Of a stretch of DNA of 64,000 nucleotides, positions 15,557 through 24,196 are shown in pieces (positions within the stretch are counted from its first letter, which is position 1; every line of letters begins with the position of its first letter). This stretch comes from Hamadaea flava (GTDB taxonomy: Bacteria; Actinomycetota; Actinomycetes; Mycobacteriales; Micromonosporaceae), in the NCBI RefSeq assembly GCF_024172085.1, contig NZ_JAMZDZ010000001.1:434001-498000 (forward strand). Direction: 5' to 3'. The notes beneath the pieces were generated by a model that saw only the letters and a list, made by a program, of their open reading frames with translations, was not told the origin of the DNA and ran no database searches. The position numbers were made by a program, and so were the translations under genes.

Positions 15557-16090
15557 TCATGATCGCGCGGAAAGCCCGGGGGCGGAGGCGGCGGAGGCAG
15601 CGGAGGCAGCGCGCGAGGAGGAGAGGGCGGCGACGACGGCGTCGCAGGGGTCGTCGACGGCCTCGATGTCCCGGACGGCGCACGCCACCCGCCGGAGCAG
15701 GACGCGGAACGCGTCGCGTTCGGCCGGCGACAACGTGCCGAGCACCGTGTCCTCCGCTGTGCGTACGCGCTTCTGGAGGTCTTTGAGCGCGCGCCGGCCC
15801 GCCGCGGTGGCGACGACCTTGCGCTGGCGGCGGTCGGCCGGGTTGAGCCGACGTTCGACGAGCCCGGCGGTGACGAGGTCGTCGATGAGGTAGGTCATCA
15901 CGGTGCGGTCGATGCCCAGGTACGCCGCGAGCGCGAGCTGGCTGGGGTGTTCGCCGCGGACGACCTCCGTGAGCGTCTGGTAGCCGCGCGGGCCGTGGGG
16001 AAAGTCGCCCAGCTCGGTGACGACCGTGCTCTGGTACGCCCGCAGCAGCACGCCGAGGCCCCACCCGAAGTCGTCATGCTCCCGATCCAT
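15557..16090 (-). CDS. MarR-family transcriptional regulator
   Basis: A 177-aa winged-helix regulator. The recognition region runs through LALAAYLGIDRTVMTYLIDDLVTAGLVERR and the wing NPADRRQRKV, both typical of MarR proteins. The Ala/Ser-rich C-terminal tail (SSSRAASAASAAS) is unusual and possibly disordered. ATG 16090 is supported by TATGCT 7 nt upstream; an ATG at 16102 is also in frame. It is transcribed away from the LLM-FAD oxidase fusion gene 90 nt away and is the obvious candidate to control it, as MarR proteins often respond to the small aromatic substrates of neighbouring oxidoreductases. Confidence 0.85.
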   Translation of the reverse strand: MDREHDDFGWGLGVLLRAYQSTVVTELGDFPHGPRGYQTLTEVVRGEHPSQLALAAYLGIDRTVMTYLIDDLVTAGLVERRLNPADRRQRKVVATAAGRRALKDLQKRVRTAEDTVLGTLSPAERDAFRVLLRRVACAVRDIEAVDDPCDAVVAALSSSRAASAASAASAPGLSARS

Positions 16091-16097
16091 GCCCGGA

Positions 16098-16103
16098 AGC
16101 ATA
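16098..16103 (-). promoter_or_regulatory. candidate -10 hexamer, leaderless start at 16090
   Basis: TATGCT on the minus strand, 7 nt before ATG 16090. The 90-nt divergent spacer also holds the AT-richer stretch ATCATCTGTGCGACATACGATCT (read in two parts around 16129-16151), a plausible site for MarR binding. Confidence 0.4.
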
Positions 16104-16180
16104 CCCGCCGAAGCGCGGTTGCACCTATCATCTGTGCGACATACGATCTGTCTCGCAGCACATAACTGGGGAGGGCGAGC

Positions 16181-18319
16181 ATGGAGTTCGGCACGTCGAT
16201 CACACCGGCCAACGGCGGTGATCCCGTCGCGCTGGCACGCCGGAGCGAGGAGTTGGGCTTCGACCTGGTCACCTTCCAGGACCATCCGTACCAGCCCCGG
16301 TTCCACGACACCTGGACGCTGCTGGCCTGGGTCGCCGGGCGGACCGAGCGCATCCGGCTCGCCGGGAACGTGCTGAACCTGCCGCTACGCGAACCGGCCG
16401 TGCTGGCGCGGAGCGCCGCGAGCCTCGACCTGCTGTCCGGCGGCCGGCTGGAGCTGGCGCTGGGCGCGGGCGGGTTCTGGGACGCGATCGAGGCGATGGG
16501 CGGCCCTCGGCGGGAGCCGCGGGAGGCGGTCGAGGCCACCGAAGAGGCGATCGAGATCATCCGGGGGATGCTGGACGCCGGAAACCAGACCCCGTTCCGA
16601 TACCGGGGCAGGCATTACCAGGTGCCCAACGCGCAGCGCGGCCCCCTGCCCGCCCATAACATCCCACTGTGGCTGGGCGCGCTCGGTCCTCGCATGCTGC
16701 GCCTGATCGGCCGCAAGGCGGACGGCTGGCTGCCGAGCCTGGGCCGGGTGGGCGTCGACGGTCTCCGTGCCGGGAACAAGCTGATCGACGAGGCCGCCGA
16801 GGCGGCCGGGCGCGATCCGTCGGACATCCGCCGTCTCGTGAACGTCACGCCGGACGTCCCGCTGGAGATCCTGCAGACCCTGGAAGCGGACACGCTCATC
16901 CTCTACACCGACGATGTGTCCGAGATGGAGCGGTTCGCCGCGGAAGTCATGCCGGTGCTGCGCGCGACGAACCGCCGGCCCACCCGGCCGAGCTGGGTCC
17001 GGGCGAAGCGGCGCGACGGGATCGACTACGACGGCGTACCGGCGTCGGCGGACGCGGTCGAGCCCGGGGACATCGACTTTCCCCGCCTGAGGTCGACCTA
17101 TCTGCGCGGCGGGAACCCCGGCATCGTGCTGCGGCCCCGGACGACCGGCGACGTGGTGGAGGCGCTGGCGTTCGCGCGCCGTCACCGGAACGTCCCGCTC
17201 GGCATCCGCAGCGCTGGGCACGGCGTCAGCGGGCGGTCCACGAACGACGGTGGGATCGTCCTCAGCGTGGCGCGGCTCGATCACGTCGAGATCGTGGGCG
17301 ACCGCCGGATCCGCGTCGGCCCCGGCGCGCGCTGGGCCGACATCGCCCGCGCGCTCGCGCCCCACGGCTGGGCGCTCACCTCGGGCGACTACGGCGGCGT
17401 GGGCGTCGGCGGCCTGACCACCGCGGGCGGCATCGGCTGGCTCGCCCGCAAACACGGGCTCACCCTCGACCACTTGCGCTCCGCGGAGGTCGTGCTCGCT
17501 TCAGGCCAAGTCGTACGCGTGGACGCGGCGCACAGCCCGGAGCTGTTCTGGGCTATCCGGGGCGCCGGCGCCAACTTCGGCGTGGTGACGGACTTCGAGT
17601 TCGACGTGGACGAGGTCGGCGACGTCGGGTTCGCCCAGCTGGCCGTGGACGGAAGCGATCCGGCGGGGGTGCTCGAACGGTTCGGCGCAGCGGTCGAGGC
17701 CGCGCCACGGGACCTGACCGCCGAACTCATCATGAGCCGGCCCCGGCCGGGGGCGTACGCGACGATCCTGGCGGTCGTCGACAGCGACGACCCCGAGACG
17801 ATCGTGTCCCAGCTGGAGCCGGTGGCGTCCATCGCTCCCCTGCTGGATCAGCGCGTCGTCATCACCCCGTACGCCGGTGTCATGGCGAACGCCGGCGACG
17901 CGGACCACGACGGCCAGGGAGAGCCGGCGGCCCGATCCGGGCTGATCGAGCACCTGACGCCGGAATTCTCCGCCGCCGCCGAAGAGCTGCTGCGCAGCGG
18001 CGCTGTGCACTTCTTCCAGCTCCGGTCGGTCGGCGGTGCGGTCGCCGACGTCGACCCGATGGCGACGGCGTACGCGAACCGGGCGGCGAACTTCTCGGTG
18101 ACCGCGCTCGGCGGCAGTCAGCACCGGCTCGACGCGCTCTGGGATCGCCTGCTCCAGCCGCATTTCACCGGCTCATACCTCAACTTCGACACCGATCGGC
18201 GGCCGGAACGGCTGCGCGACGCGTGGCCGCCGGAGCACCTGGCCCGGCTGCGCGACCTCAAACGCCGCTACGACCCGGACGGGCTCTTCCGCGACAACTT
18301 CTACCTCGGGGACTCCTGA
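16181..18319 (+). CDS. fusion of an LLM flavin-dependent oxidoreductase with a berberine-bridge-type FAD oxidase
   Basis: A 712-aa two-domain enzyme. Residues 1-~270 form a luciferase-like TIM barrel (FMN or F420 dependent), strongly similar to the protein encoded directly downstream. A short linker (~272-300) leads to a PCMH-type FAD domain with IRSAGHGVSGRS, in which H347 is the expected covalent FAD attachment site, and with GGIGWLARKHG. The Cys of doubly linked BBE enzymes is replaced there, so single histidyl linkage is expected. The C-terminus ends in a BBE domain (KRRYDPDGLFRDNFY). Two flavin enzymes in one chain suggest that one oxidises what the other reduces or monooxygenates. ATG 16181 follows GGGGAGGGCGAGC. 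It overlaps the next start (TGATG). Confidence 0.88.
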   Translation: MEFGTSITPANGGDPVALARRSEELGFDLVTFQDHPYQPRFHDTWTLLAWVAGRTERIRLAGNVLNLPLREPAVLARSAASLDLLSGGRLELALGAGGFWDAIEAMGGPRREPREAVEATEEAIEIIRGMLDAGNQTPFRYRGRHYQVPNAQRGPLPAHNIPLWLGALGPRMLRLIGRKADGWLPSLGRVGVDGLRAGNKLIDEAAEAAGRDPSDIRRLVNVTPDVPLEILQTLEADTLILYTDDVSEMERFAAEVMPVLRATNRRPTRPSWVRAKRRDGIDYDGVPASADAVEPGDIDFPRLRSTYLRGGNPGIVLRPRTTGDVVEALAFARRHRNVPLGIRSAGHGVSGRSTNDGGIVLSVARLDHVEIVGDRRIRVGPGARWADIARALAPHGWALTSGDYGGVGVGGLTTAGGIGWLARKHGLTLDHLRSAEVVLASGQVVRVDAAHSPELFWAIRGAGANFGVVTDFEFDVDEVGDVGFAQLAVDGSDPAGVLERFGAAVEAAPRDLTAELIMSRPRPGAYATILAVVDSDDPETIVSQLEPVASIAPLLDQRVVITPYAGVMANAGDADHDGQGEPAARSGLIEHLTPEFSAAAEELLRSGAVHFFQLRSVGGAVADVDPMATAYANRAANFSVTALGGSQHRLDALWDRLLQPHFTGSYLNFDTDRRPERLRDAWPPEHLARLRDLKRRYDPDGLFRDNFYLGDS

Positions 18320-19212
18320 TGACCGACTACGGGCACGACCTCCAGTTCGGGGTGTTCGTCACCCCCACCGCCCAGCCCGTACAGCACGCCGTCGAGCTGG
18401 CCGTCGCCGCCGACCGGGCCGGGCTGGACCTGGTGACCTTCCAGGACCATCCCTATCAGCCCCGCTTCCACGACACCTGGACGCTGCTGAGCTACGCGGC
18501 GTCGCGTACGCAGCGGGTGCACGTCAGCGGCAACGTCCTGAACCTGCCGCTGCGGCAGCCGGCCGTCCTCGCCCGCGCCGCCGCCTCCCTGGACCTGCTC
18601 TCGGGCGGCCGGTTCGAGCTGGGCATCGGCGCGGGCGGGTTCTGGGACGCGATCGAGGCGATGGGCGGGCGGCGGCTCAGCCCCGGGCAGTCGGTGCAGG
18701 CGCTCGAAGAGGCGATCACGATCTTCCGCGAGATCTGGAACCCGGCCGAGCGAGGCGGCGTACGCGTCGACGGCGAGTTCTACCAGGTACGCGGGGCCAA
18801 GCGCGGTCCCGCCCCGGCGCACGACATCCCGATCTGGCTGGGTGCGTACAAGCCGCGCATGCTGCGCCTGATCGGGCGGAAGGCCGACGGATGGCTGCCG
18901 TCGCTGGGCTATCTGCCCGGCGGTGCGACCGAGCTGGGTCCGCTCAACGAGGTGATCGACGAGGCCGCGGTCGCGGCCGGGCGGTCGCCCTCGGCCGTCC
19001 GGCGGCTGCTGAACGTCGGCGGGCAGTTCTCCGCGCAGTCGACCGGCTTCCTCAACGGGCCGCCGGAGCAGTGGGCCGAGGACCTCGCCGGGCTGACCCT
19101 GGAATACGGGGTGAGCACCTTCATCCTCGCCACCGACGACGCCGCCACGCTCGAGCTGTACGCGGCCGAGGTCGCGCCCGCGACCCGCGCACTCGTCGCC
19201 GCCGCCCGCTGA
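18319..19212 (+). CDS. LLM class flavin-dependent oxidoreductase
   Basis: A 297-aa luciferase-like monooxygenase/reductase, complete as a single domain. It shares long near-identical stretches with the N-terminal domain of the preceding fusion, for example VTFQDHPYQPRFHDTWTLL, NVLNLPLR and GAGGFWDAIEAMGG, so the two arose by duplication. Its ATG overlaps the upstream stop (TGATG), giving translational coupling. The two barrels could pair as a heterodimer, as in bacterial luciferase, or serve successive steps. Cofactor (FMN or F420) cannot be decided by eye. A strong hairpin follows at 19239. Confidence 0.88.
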   Translation: MTDYGHDLQFGVFVTPTAQPVQHAVELAVAADRAGLDLVTFQDHPYQPRFHDTWTLLSYAASRTQRVHVSGNVLNLPLRQPAVLARAAASLDLLSGGRFELGIGAGGFWDAIEAMGGRRLSPGQSVQALEEAITIFREIWNPAERGGVRVDGEFYQVRGAKRGPAPAHDIPIWLGAYKPRMLRLIGRKADGWLPSLGYLPGGATELGPLNEVIDEAAVAAGRSPSAVRRLLNVGGQFSAQSTGFLNGPPEQWAEDLAGLTLEYGVSTFILATDDAATLELYAAEVAPATRALVAAAR

Positions 19213-19238
19213 CCATGCCGGCTCTCTCCCCGTTGGCC

Positions 19239-19297
19239 GCGGATCACGGTTACGCATGTTTCCACCGGCCGATTTGGCCTGCGTAACCGTGATCCGC
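19239..19297. terminator. 18-bp perfect inverted repeat after the LLM gene
   Basis: Arms GCGGATCACGGTTACGCA (19239-19256) and its exact complement (19280-19297) enclose a 23-nt loop that itself can pair GGCC/GGCC. It begins 27 nt after the LLM stop. No U-tract follows, as is usual in high-GC actinomycetes. It belongs to the GATC hairpin set. Confidence 0.75.
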
Positions 19298-19363
19298 AGC
19301 ATTTAAGGGCGTCCACGGGTGTAGCACAGGTGGTGCATAGGGCGGCGGGTTTGACTCGCCGAC

Positions 19364-20287
19364 ATGAAGATCTCACGCCGTGGGCTGCTGCTGAGCGGGC
19401 TCGGGGTGGTGGCCGCCGGCGGCGGCACCGCCGCCTGGGCCCTCGACCGCTATGTGATCGACCACGTCGAGGTGTCCAACGCGTCGCAGATCGTCGCGCC
19501 CAAGGCGACGGTAGCGACAGCGGGCGGCTCTGTCACGAGCACCGCCACCTCGTACGCCAGCGACACGGCGAAGATCTCGATCGAGAAGGTCGAGACGGGC
19601 TCGGGCGACGACAAGGTCACCTACTTCGTCGCCGACGTCCAGATGACCGACGCCACGATCGTGCGGTCGGCTTTCGCGAACGACGAGTTCGGTCAGAACA
19701 TCATCGCGAACACCTCGGAGATCGCCCGGGACGCCGGTGCCGTGCTGGCCGTCAACGGCGACTACTACGGCTTTCGCACCACCGGCATGGTGATCCGCAA
19801 CGGGGTGGCCTTCCGCGACTCCGGTGCGCGGCAAGGTCTCGCGTTCTACACGGACGGCACGGCCAAGCTGTACGACGAGACCACGACGTCGGCCCAGGAC
19901 CTGGTCGACGCCGGAGTCTGGAACACCCTGTCGTTCGGGCCGGGGATCGTCGACGACGGCAAGCCGGTCGCCGGCATCGACTCCGTCGAGGTCGACACCA
20001 ACTTCGGCAACCACTCCATCCAGGGCCGGCAGCCGCGTACGGGGGTCGGGCTGCTCGGCGCCAACCATCAGCTCTGGATCGTGGCCGACGGGCGCAGCAA
20101 CGGCTACAGCCGGGGCGTCACGATGACGGAGTTCGCGAACATCTTCGTCGACCACGGCGCACAGACGGCGTACAACATCGACGGCGGCGGCTCGTCCACC
20201 CTGGTGTTCCAGGACAAGCTGGTCAACAACCCACTCGGCAAGGGCCAGGAGCGCGGCACCAGCGACATCCTCTACGTCGCGGGCTGA
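19364..20287 (+). CDS. exported phosphodiester glycosidase (NAGPA domain)
   Basis: A 307-aa protein with an N-terminal SRRGLLLSGLGVVAAGGG segment that looks like a twin-arginine or Sec signal/anchor. The rest is a phosphodiester glycosidase domain related to the mammalian uncovering enzyme: LAVNGDYYGFR, FGPGIV and the conserved NIDGGGSSTLVF near the C-terminus. The family removes sugars linked through phosphodiesters and in bacteria often acts on cell-surface polymers. The stop is 2 nt before the ATG of the GT2-GtrA gene, so the pair is one operon: a surface hydrolase and a lipid-linked sugar transferase. Confidence 0.85.
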   Translation: MKISRRGLLLSGLGVVAAGGGTAAWALDRYVIDHVEVSNASQIVAPKATVATAGGSVTSTATSYASDTAKISIEKVETGSGDDKVTYFVADVQMTDATIVRSAFANDEFGQNIIANTSEIARDAGAVLAVNGDYYGFRTTGMVIRNGVAFRDSGARQGLAFYTDGTAKLYDETTTSAQDLVDAGVWNTLSFGPGIVDDGKPVAGIDSVEVDTNFGNHSIQGRQPRTGVGLLGANHQLWIVADGRSNGYSRGVTMTEFANIFVDHGAQTAYNIDGGGSSTLVFQDKLVNNPLGKGQERGTSDILYVAG

Positions 20288-20289
20288 CG

Positions 20290-21276
20290 ATGGTCGTCCT
20301 CATCCCGGCGTACGAACCGGACACCCGCCTGATCGACCTGGTACGCCGGTTGCCGCACCATCGCGTGGTCGTCGTCGACGACGGCAGCGGTCTCGCGTAC
20401 AAGCAGGTCTTCGAAGGCGTCCGGCGACTCGGCGCCGACGTCGTGACCCTGGGCCGCAACCACGGTAAAGGACAGGCGCTGAAGACGGGCTTCGCGCACG
20501 TCGAGGAGAAGTTCCCCGGCGAGCCGGTGGTGTGCGCGGACAGCGACGGGCAGCATCGCGCCGAGGACATCGACGCGGTGGCCCGGCGGCTGAGCGAGAC
20601 GAACGCGGCGATGGTGCTGGGCGCGCGGCGGTTCACCGGACCGGTGCCGGCGCGCAGCCGCCTCGGCAACACCGTGACCCGGGCAGCGTTCCGGCTGGTG
20701 ACCGGCACTTCGGTCAGCGACACGCAGACCGGACTACGCGGCTATCCGCCCCGGATGCTGACCTGGCTGGGCGACGTCCGCGGCGAACGGTTCGAGTACG
20801 AACAGCGCCTCCTGCTGCGCGCGGCCCGCGAACGGCTGCCGCTGGCGGAGGTCGAGATCGCCACGATCTACCTCGACGAGAACGCCTCCTCGCACTTCCG
20901 CCCGGTACGCGATTCGCTGCGCGTCTTCGGGCAGCTGGCCACGTTCGCCACCTCCTCGCTGCTCGGCTTCGCCGTGGACTTCGTGGCCCTGTTCCTGCTG
21001 GCCGCGTGCACCGGGAACATCGTCCTCGCGGCGATCCTGGCCCGGCTGCTGAGCGCCACGATCAACTACGGCGTGAACCGCCGATACGTCTTCGCCTCCA
21101 CGCGCCGCCGGTCGGCCCTGCGGTACGCCGCCCTCGCCACCATCGTCCTCGGCGCGAACGTGGTCCTGCTGGACGTGCTCAGCGCGGTGACGGGGTCGCT
21201 ACTGATCGCCAAGCTCGCCACCGAGCTGGTCCTGTTCAGCGCGAGCTACCTGATCCAGCGCCGCCTCGTCTTCTGA
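20290..21276 (+). CDS. GT2 glycosyltransferase fused to a GtrA-like membrane domain
   Basis: A 328-aa protein. Residues 1-~205 form a GT2 domain of the polyprenyl-phosphate mannose/glucose synthase type, with VVVVDDGSG and the metal-binding ADSDGQH. Residues ~215-328 form a GtrA-like domain with four membrane segments and the NYGVNRRYVF motif. Such enzymes load a sugar onto undecaprenyl phosphate and may help flip it for surface glycosylation. ATG 20290 lies right after the upstream stop; the longer open frame from 19330 is only the shadow of the glycosidase gene. Confidence 0.88.
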   Translation: MVVLIPAYEPDTRLIDLVRRLPHHRVVVVDDGSGLAYKQVFEGVRRLGADVVTLGRNHGKGQALKTGFAHVEEKFPGEPVVCADSDGQHRAEDIDAVARRLSETNAAMVLGARRFTGPVPARSRLGNTVTRAAFRLVTGTSVSDTQTGLRGYPPRMLTWLGDVRGERFEYEQRLLLRAARERLPLAEVEIATIYLDENASSHFRPVRDSLRVFGQLATFATSSLLGFAVDFVALFLLAACTGNIVLAAILARLLSATINYGVNRRYVFASTRRRSALRYAALATIVLGANVVLLDVLSAVTGSLLIAKLATELVLFSASYLIQRRLVF

Positions 21277-21314
21277 GGCTCCCGCCGGCCCCGCCGAGAC
21301 TTTCACCGCCGGCC

Positions 21315-21698
21315 TCACTGCTGGCGACGCCGCGCCGACCGGGGCCTGCCGGGGCGACCCCGCCCCGAGCTTCGCCGAGGACTGCGGGGCTTCGGCTGGG
21401 TCGCCTGCCGTTCCGCCATCACCGACACCAATCCAGCGACGGCGAGCGCCGCACCCCCGATCGCGAACGTGGCCCCGATGCCGTATTTGGTCGACATGGC
21501 TTCGTCGTACGTCTCGTAGTGCGAGAACTCGCGGCTGGTCCCGCCGTGTGACCGCGTGTAGACAGGACAGACGTCGGACCGGCTCATGAGTTCCCCGTCG
21601 CACATGGTGTTCGGGCTCACCAGCATGCAAAGCCCGATGAGGACGAAGACGCCGCCGAGGAACACGAAGACCCAACGGTGCTTGGTCCAATACGGCAT
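21315..21698 (-). CDS. small membrane protein with two transmembrane segments
   Basis: A 127-aa protein with hydrophobic segments near residues 9-27 and 75-95, an extracytoplasmic loop holding two Cys (MCDGEL and DVCPVY), and an Arg/Pro-rich cytoplasmic tail. I recognise no family. ATG 21698 is fixed by GGAGGG at 5-6 nt. Convergent with the glycosyltransferase gene. It lies downstream of the histidine kinase gene on the same strand with a 74-nt gap, so it may be the last gene of that operon. Confidence 0.6.
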   Translation of the reverse strand: MPYWTKHRWVFVFLGGVFVLIGLCMLVSPNTMCDGELMSRSDVCPVYTRSHGGTSREFSHYETYDEAMSTKYGIGATFAIGGAALAVAGLVSVMAERQATQPKPRSPRRSSGRGRPGRPRSARRRQQ

Positions 21699-21772
21699 CT
21701 CTGCCCTCCGGGAACTTGGTTGGTTCCCCATCCTGAACCGTCGCCGCAACTCCCGCCGGCCGTTACGAACCG

Positions 21773-23272
21773 CTATTCCGCGAGGGGGAGGCGGACGGTG
21801 AACGTCGTCCGGCCCGGCTCGCTGGCCACGGCGACGCTCCCCCGGTGCGCGGCCACGACCGCCTGCACGATCGCGAGGCCCAGCCCGGTGCTTCCGGCGG
21901 TACGTGAGCGCGATCCGTCGCCGCGGGCGAACCGTTCGAAGATGTGCGGCAGCAACTCGGGCGGTATGCCCGGGCCGGCGTCGGTGACGCTCAGCTCGGC
22001 CTGCTTGCCCGACGGCGAGACCGCGACCGTGACGACCGTCCCTTCGGGCGTGTGCGTACGCGCGTTGGCGAGCAGGTTCGCGACGACCTGGTGCAGCCGC
22101 GCCCGATCGCCGGTGACGACGACCGGTTCCTCGGGGACGTCCAGGCGCCACTCGTGCCGGGGTCCGGCGGCGTGCGCGTCGCTGACTGTGTCTACGACGA
22201 GCGCGGTCAGGTCGACCGGCTGGTATTCCAGCGGGCGGCCGGCGTCGAGGCGGGCCAGCAGCAGCAGGTCCTCGACGAGGCCGCTCATCCGCTGCGCCTC
22301 CGACTCCATCCGGCCGAGCAGGTGTGCCACGTCTTCCGGGAGGTCGTGGCGGCGGCTGAGTTCGGCGTACCCGCGGATGGAGGCGAGCGGGGTGCGCAGT
22401 TCGTGGCTGGCGTCGGCGACGAACTGGCGTACCTGGGTCTCGCTGGCGTGGCGGGCTTCGAGCGCCTCGCCGACGTGGTCCAGCATCCGGTTCAGCGCCG
22501 CGCCGACCTGGCCGACCTCCGTACGCGGATCGGTGTCCTGCTCGTCGACGCGTTGGGGCAGCTCGACCTCACCGCGATCGAGGCGTACCTGGGAGACGCG
22601 GGTGGCGGTGGCGGCGACCCTCGACAGTGGACGAAGCGCCCGGCGGACGATGACCGTTCCCCCGTACGCCACCGAGCCGAGCACCAGCAGAGTCGTCCCG
22701 GCGACGACGGCTGCCAGCAGCAGCACCGTCTCCTGGGTCTCCTCCAGCGGCAGCCCGGTGACCAGGATCGCCCCGTCGTCCATCTGCTTGGCCACGACCC
22801 GGTACGCCCCCTGGTCGCACAGCTCGATGGTGTGCGCCTTGCCGTCGACGGGGACCGACAGCAGATTCGCGTACGCGTCGGTGAGGTCGGGTGAGGTCTG
22901 GCCCTGCTCCGACAGCACCGACGCCGAGACCACCTGGCTGCCGCAGAGCCGGGCGTTGAGCGTGCCGATGCTCTGGCCGAGTACCCAGCTGTCCTGGTCC
23001 GACTCGCCCGAACAGTCCTTCGCGCCAGTGGTTCCGGCGTCGGCGGGCTTCGGCTTGTGGTTGTCGTACCCCTTCGGCGCGCGGATCGCCGCCGCGGTCA
23101 GCTGCTTGTCGATCTGCCCGTTGAGCGTCTTGCTCAACGCGACGATGGTGGTGATGCCCACCGCGAGGAAGGCCAGCGCCAGCAGCGTCGTCATCGCCGC
23201 GACCAACCGGGCCCGCAGCGTCCAGGCGGTGGGGCGTGGCCAGACCCGCCTACGCGGCCGGCTTGAGGACAT
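21773..23272 (-). CDS. two-component sensor histidine kinase
   Basis: A 499-aa OmpR-class kinase. One membrane segment near residues 25-50, an extracytoplasmic sensor of ~120 residues with a few Cys, a second membrane segment near 175-200, HAMP, then the dimerisation/phosphoacceptor motif VADASHELRTPLAS with H290, and a HATPase domain with the N, G1 (DAGPGIPPE) and G2 (STGLGLAIV) boxes. The ATG at 23272 or a GTG at 23281 lies within the 3' end of the response-regulator gene (about 23 nt overlap), which ensures coupled expression. The stimulus is unknown, but the pair stands between two surface-polysaccharide gene groups. Confidence 0.9.
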   Translation of the reverse strand: MSSSRPRRRVWPRPTAWTLRARLVAAMTTLLALAFLAVGITTIVALSKTLNGQIDKQLTAAAIRAPKGYDNHKPKPADAGTTGAKDCSGESDQDSWVLGQSIGTLNARLCGSQVVSASVLSEQGQTSPDLTDAYANLLSVPVDGKAHTIELCDQGAYRVVAKQMDDGAILVTGLPLEETQETVLLLAAVVAGTTLLVLGSVAYGGTVIVRRALRPLSRVAATATRVSQVRLDRGEVELPQRVDEQDTDPRTEVGQVGAALNRMLDHVGEALEARHASETQVRQFVADASHELRTPLASIRGYAELSRRHDLPEDVAHLLGRMESEAQRMSGLVEDLLLLARLDAGRPLEYQPVDLTALVVDTVSDAHAAGPRHEWRLDVPEEPVVVTGDRARLHQVVANLLANARTHTPEGTVVTVAVSPSGKQAELSVTDAGPGIPPELLPHIFERFARGDGSRSRTAGSTGLGLAIVQAVVAAHRGSVAVASEPGRTTFTVRLPLAE

Positions 23273-24041
23273 ACCCCGCACCGCGCATCGTGTGGATCAT
23301 CGGCACCCGCCCGGCGTCGATCTTCTTCCGCAGGTAGGAGATGTACAGCTCGACGACGTTGGCCTGGCCGCCGAAGTCGTAGTTCCAGACCCGGTCGAGG
23401 ATCTGCCGCTTGGACAGCACCCGGCGCGGGTTGCGCATGAGGTAGCGCAGCAGTTCGAACTCGGTCGCGGTCAGTTCGATCGAGTGGCCGCCGCGGCGGA
23501 CCTCCCGGCTGTCCTCCTCCAGCACGAGATCGCCGACGACCAGCATCGACTCCGACTGGGACTCGGCGCGGACCGAGCGGCGTACGAGCGCGCGGAGGCG
23601 GGCGACGAGTTCCTCGATGCTGAACGGCTTGGTGACGTAATCGTCGCCGCCGGCAGTGAGCCCGGCCACCCGGTCCTCGACGGAGTCCTTCGCCGTGAGG
23701 AAGAGCACTGGCAGCTCCGGTGCGTCGGCGCGCAGTTTCCGCAGCACCTGGAGGCCGTCGAAGTCGGGCAGCATCATGTCGAGGACGACGGCGTCGGGCC
23801 GGAACTCCCGGGCGGTACGCACCGCGCTGCCACCGTCGGCGGCGCTGCGCACCTCCCAGCCCTCATACCGCAGCGCCATCGACAGCAGCTCGGCCAGGGT
23901 CGGCTCGTCGTCCACCACGAGCATGCGGACCGGGCTGCCGTCGGCCCGGCGGAGCTGTCCTCGCTTGGCCGTGGCGGCCGCCGAGGGGACCGCCGCGTTC
24001 ACCGGGACCGCGTTCACCGTGGCTGCATTCACCGTCGTCAT
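23250..24041 (-). CDS. OmpR-family response regulator
   Basis: A 263-aa regulator. It has an unusual ~38-residue N-terminal extension of repeated TVNA/PVNAA units, then a receiver domain (VVDDEPT; phosphoacceptor D88 in VVLDMMLPD; KPF switch Lys) and a winged-helix Trans_reg_C domain (ELTATEFELLRYL, YLRKKID, TMRGAGYVL). ATG 24041 (MTTVNAATV) is preferred; an ATG at 24053 would add four residues. It is first in the operon with the kinase and is divergent from the DUF4956-VTC-lipoprotein operon 155 nt away, which makes that operon a likely target. Confidence 0.9.
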   Translation of the reverse strand: MTTVNAATVNAVPVNAAVPSAAATAKRGQLRRADGSPVRMLVVDDEPTLAELLSMALRYEGWEVRSAADGGSAVRTAREFRPDAVVLDMMLPDFDGLQVLRKLRADAPELPVLFLTAKDSVEDRVAGLTAGGDDYVTKPFSIEELVARLRALVRRSVRAESQSESMLVVGDLVLEEDSREVRRGGHSIELTATEFELLRYLMRNPRRVLSKRQILDRVWNYDFGGQANVVELYISYLRKKIDAGRVPMIHTMRGAGYVLKPAA

Positions 24042-24196
24042 GCCCTCGATCATGCGGGCGTCCGCTAGAGGCCCGCTTTTCGTTCGCTGTGTGTTCCCTG
24101 TACTTATCGGCGACCTAGCCGGCTCACAGGTCACACCTAGCTCGGGACGGCTGAATGAACGGCAGGCCAACCTGAGCTGAAGACGAAGGATATCCC

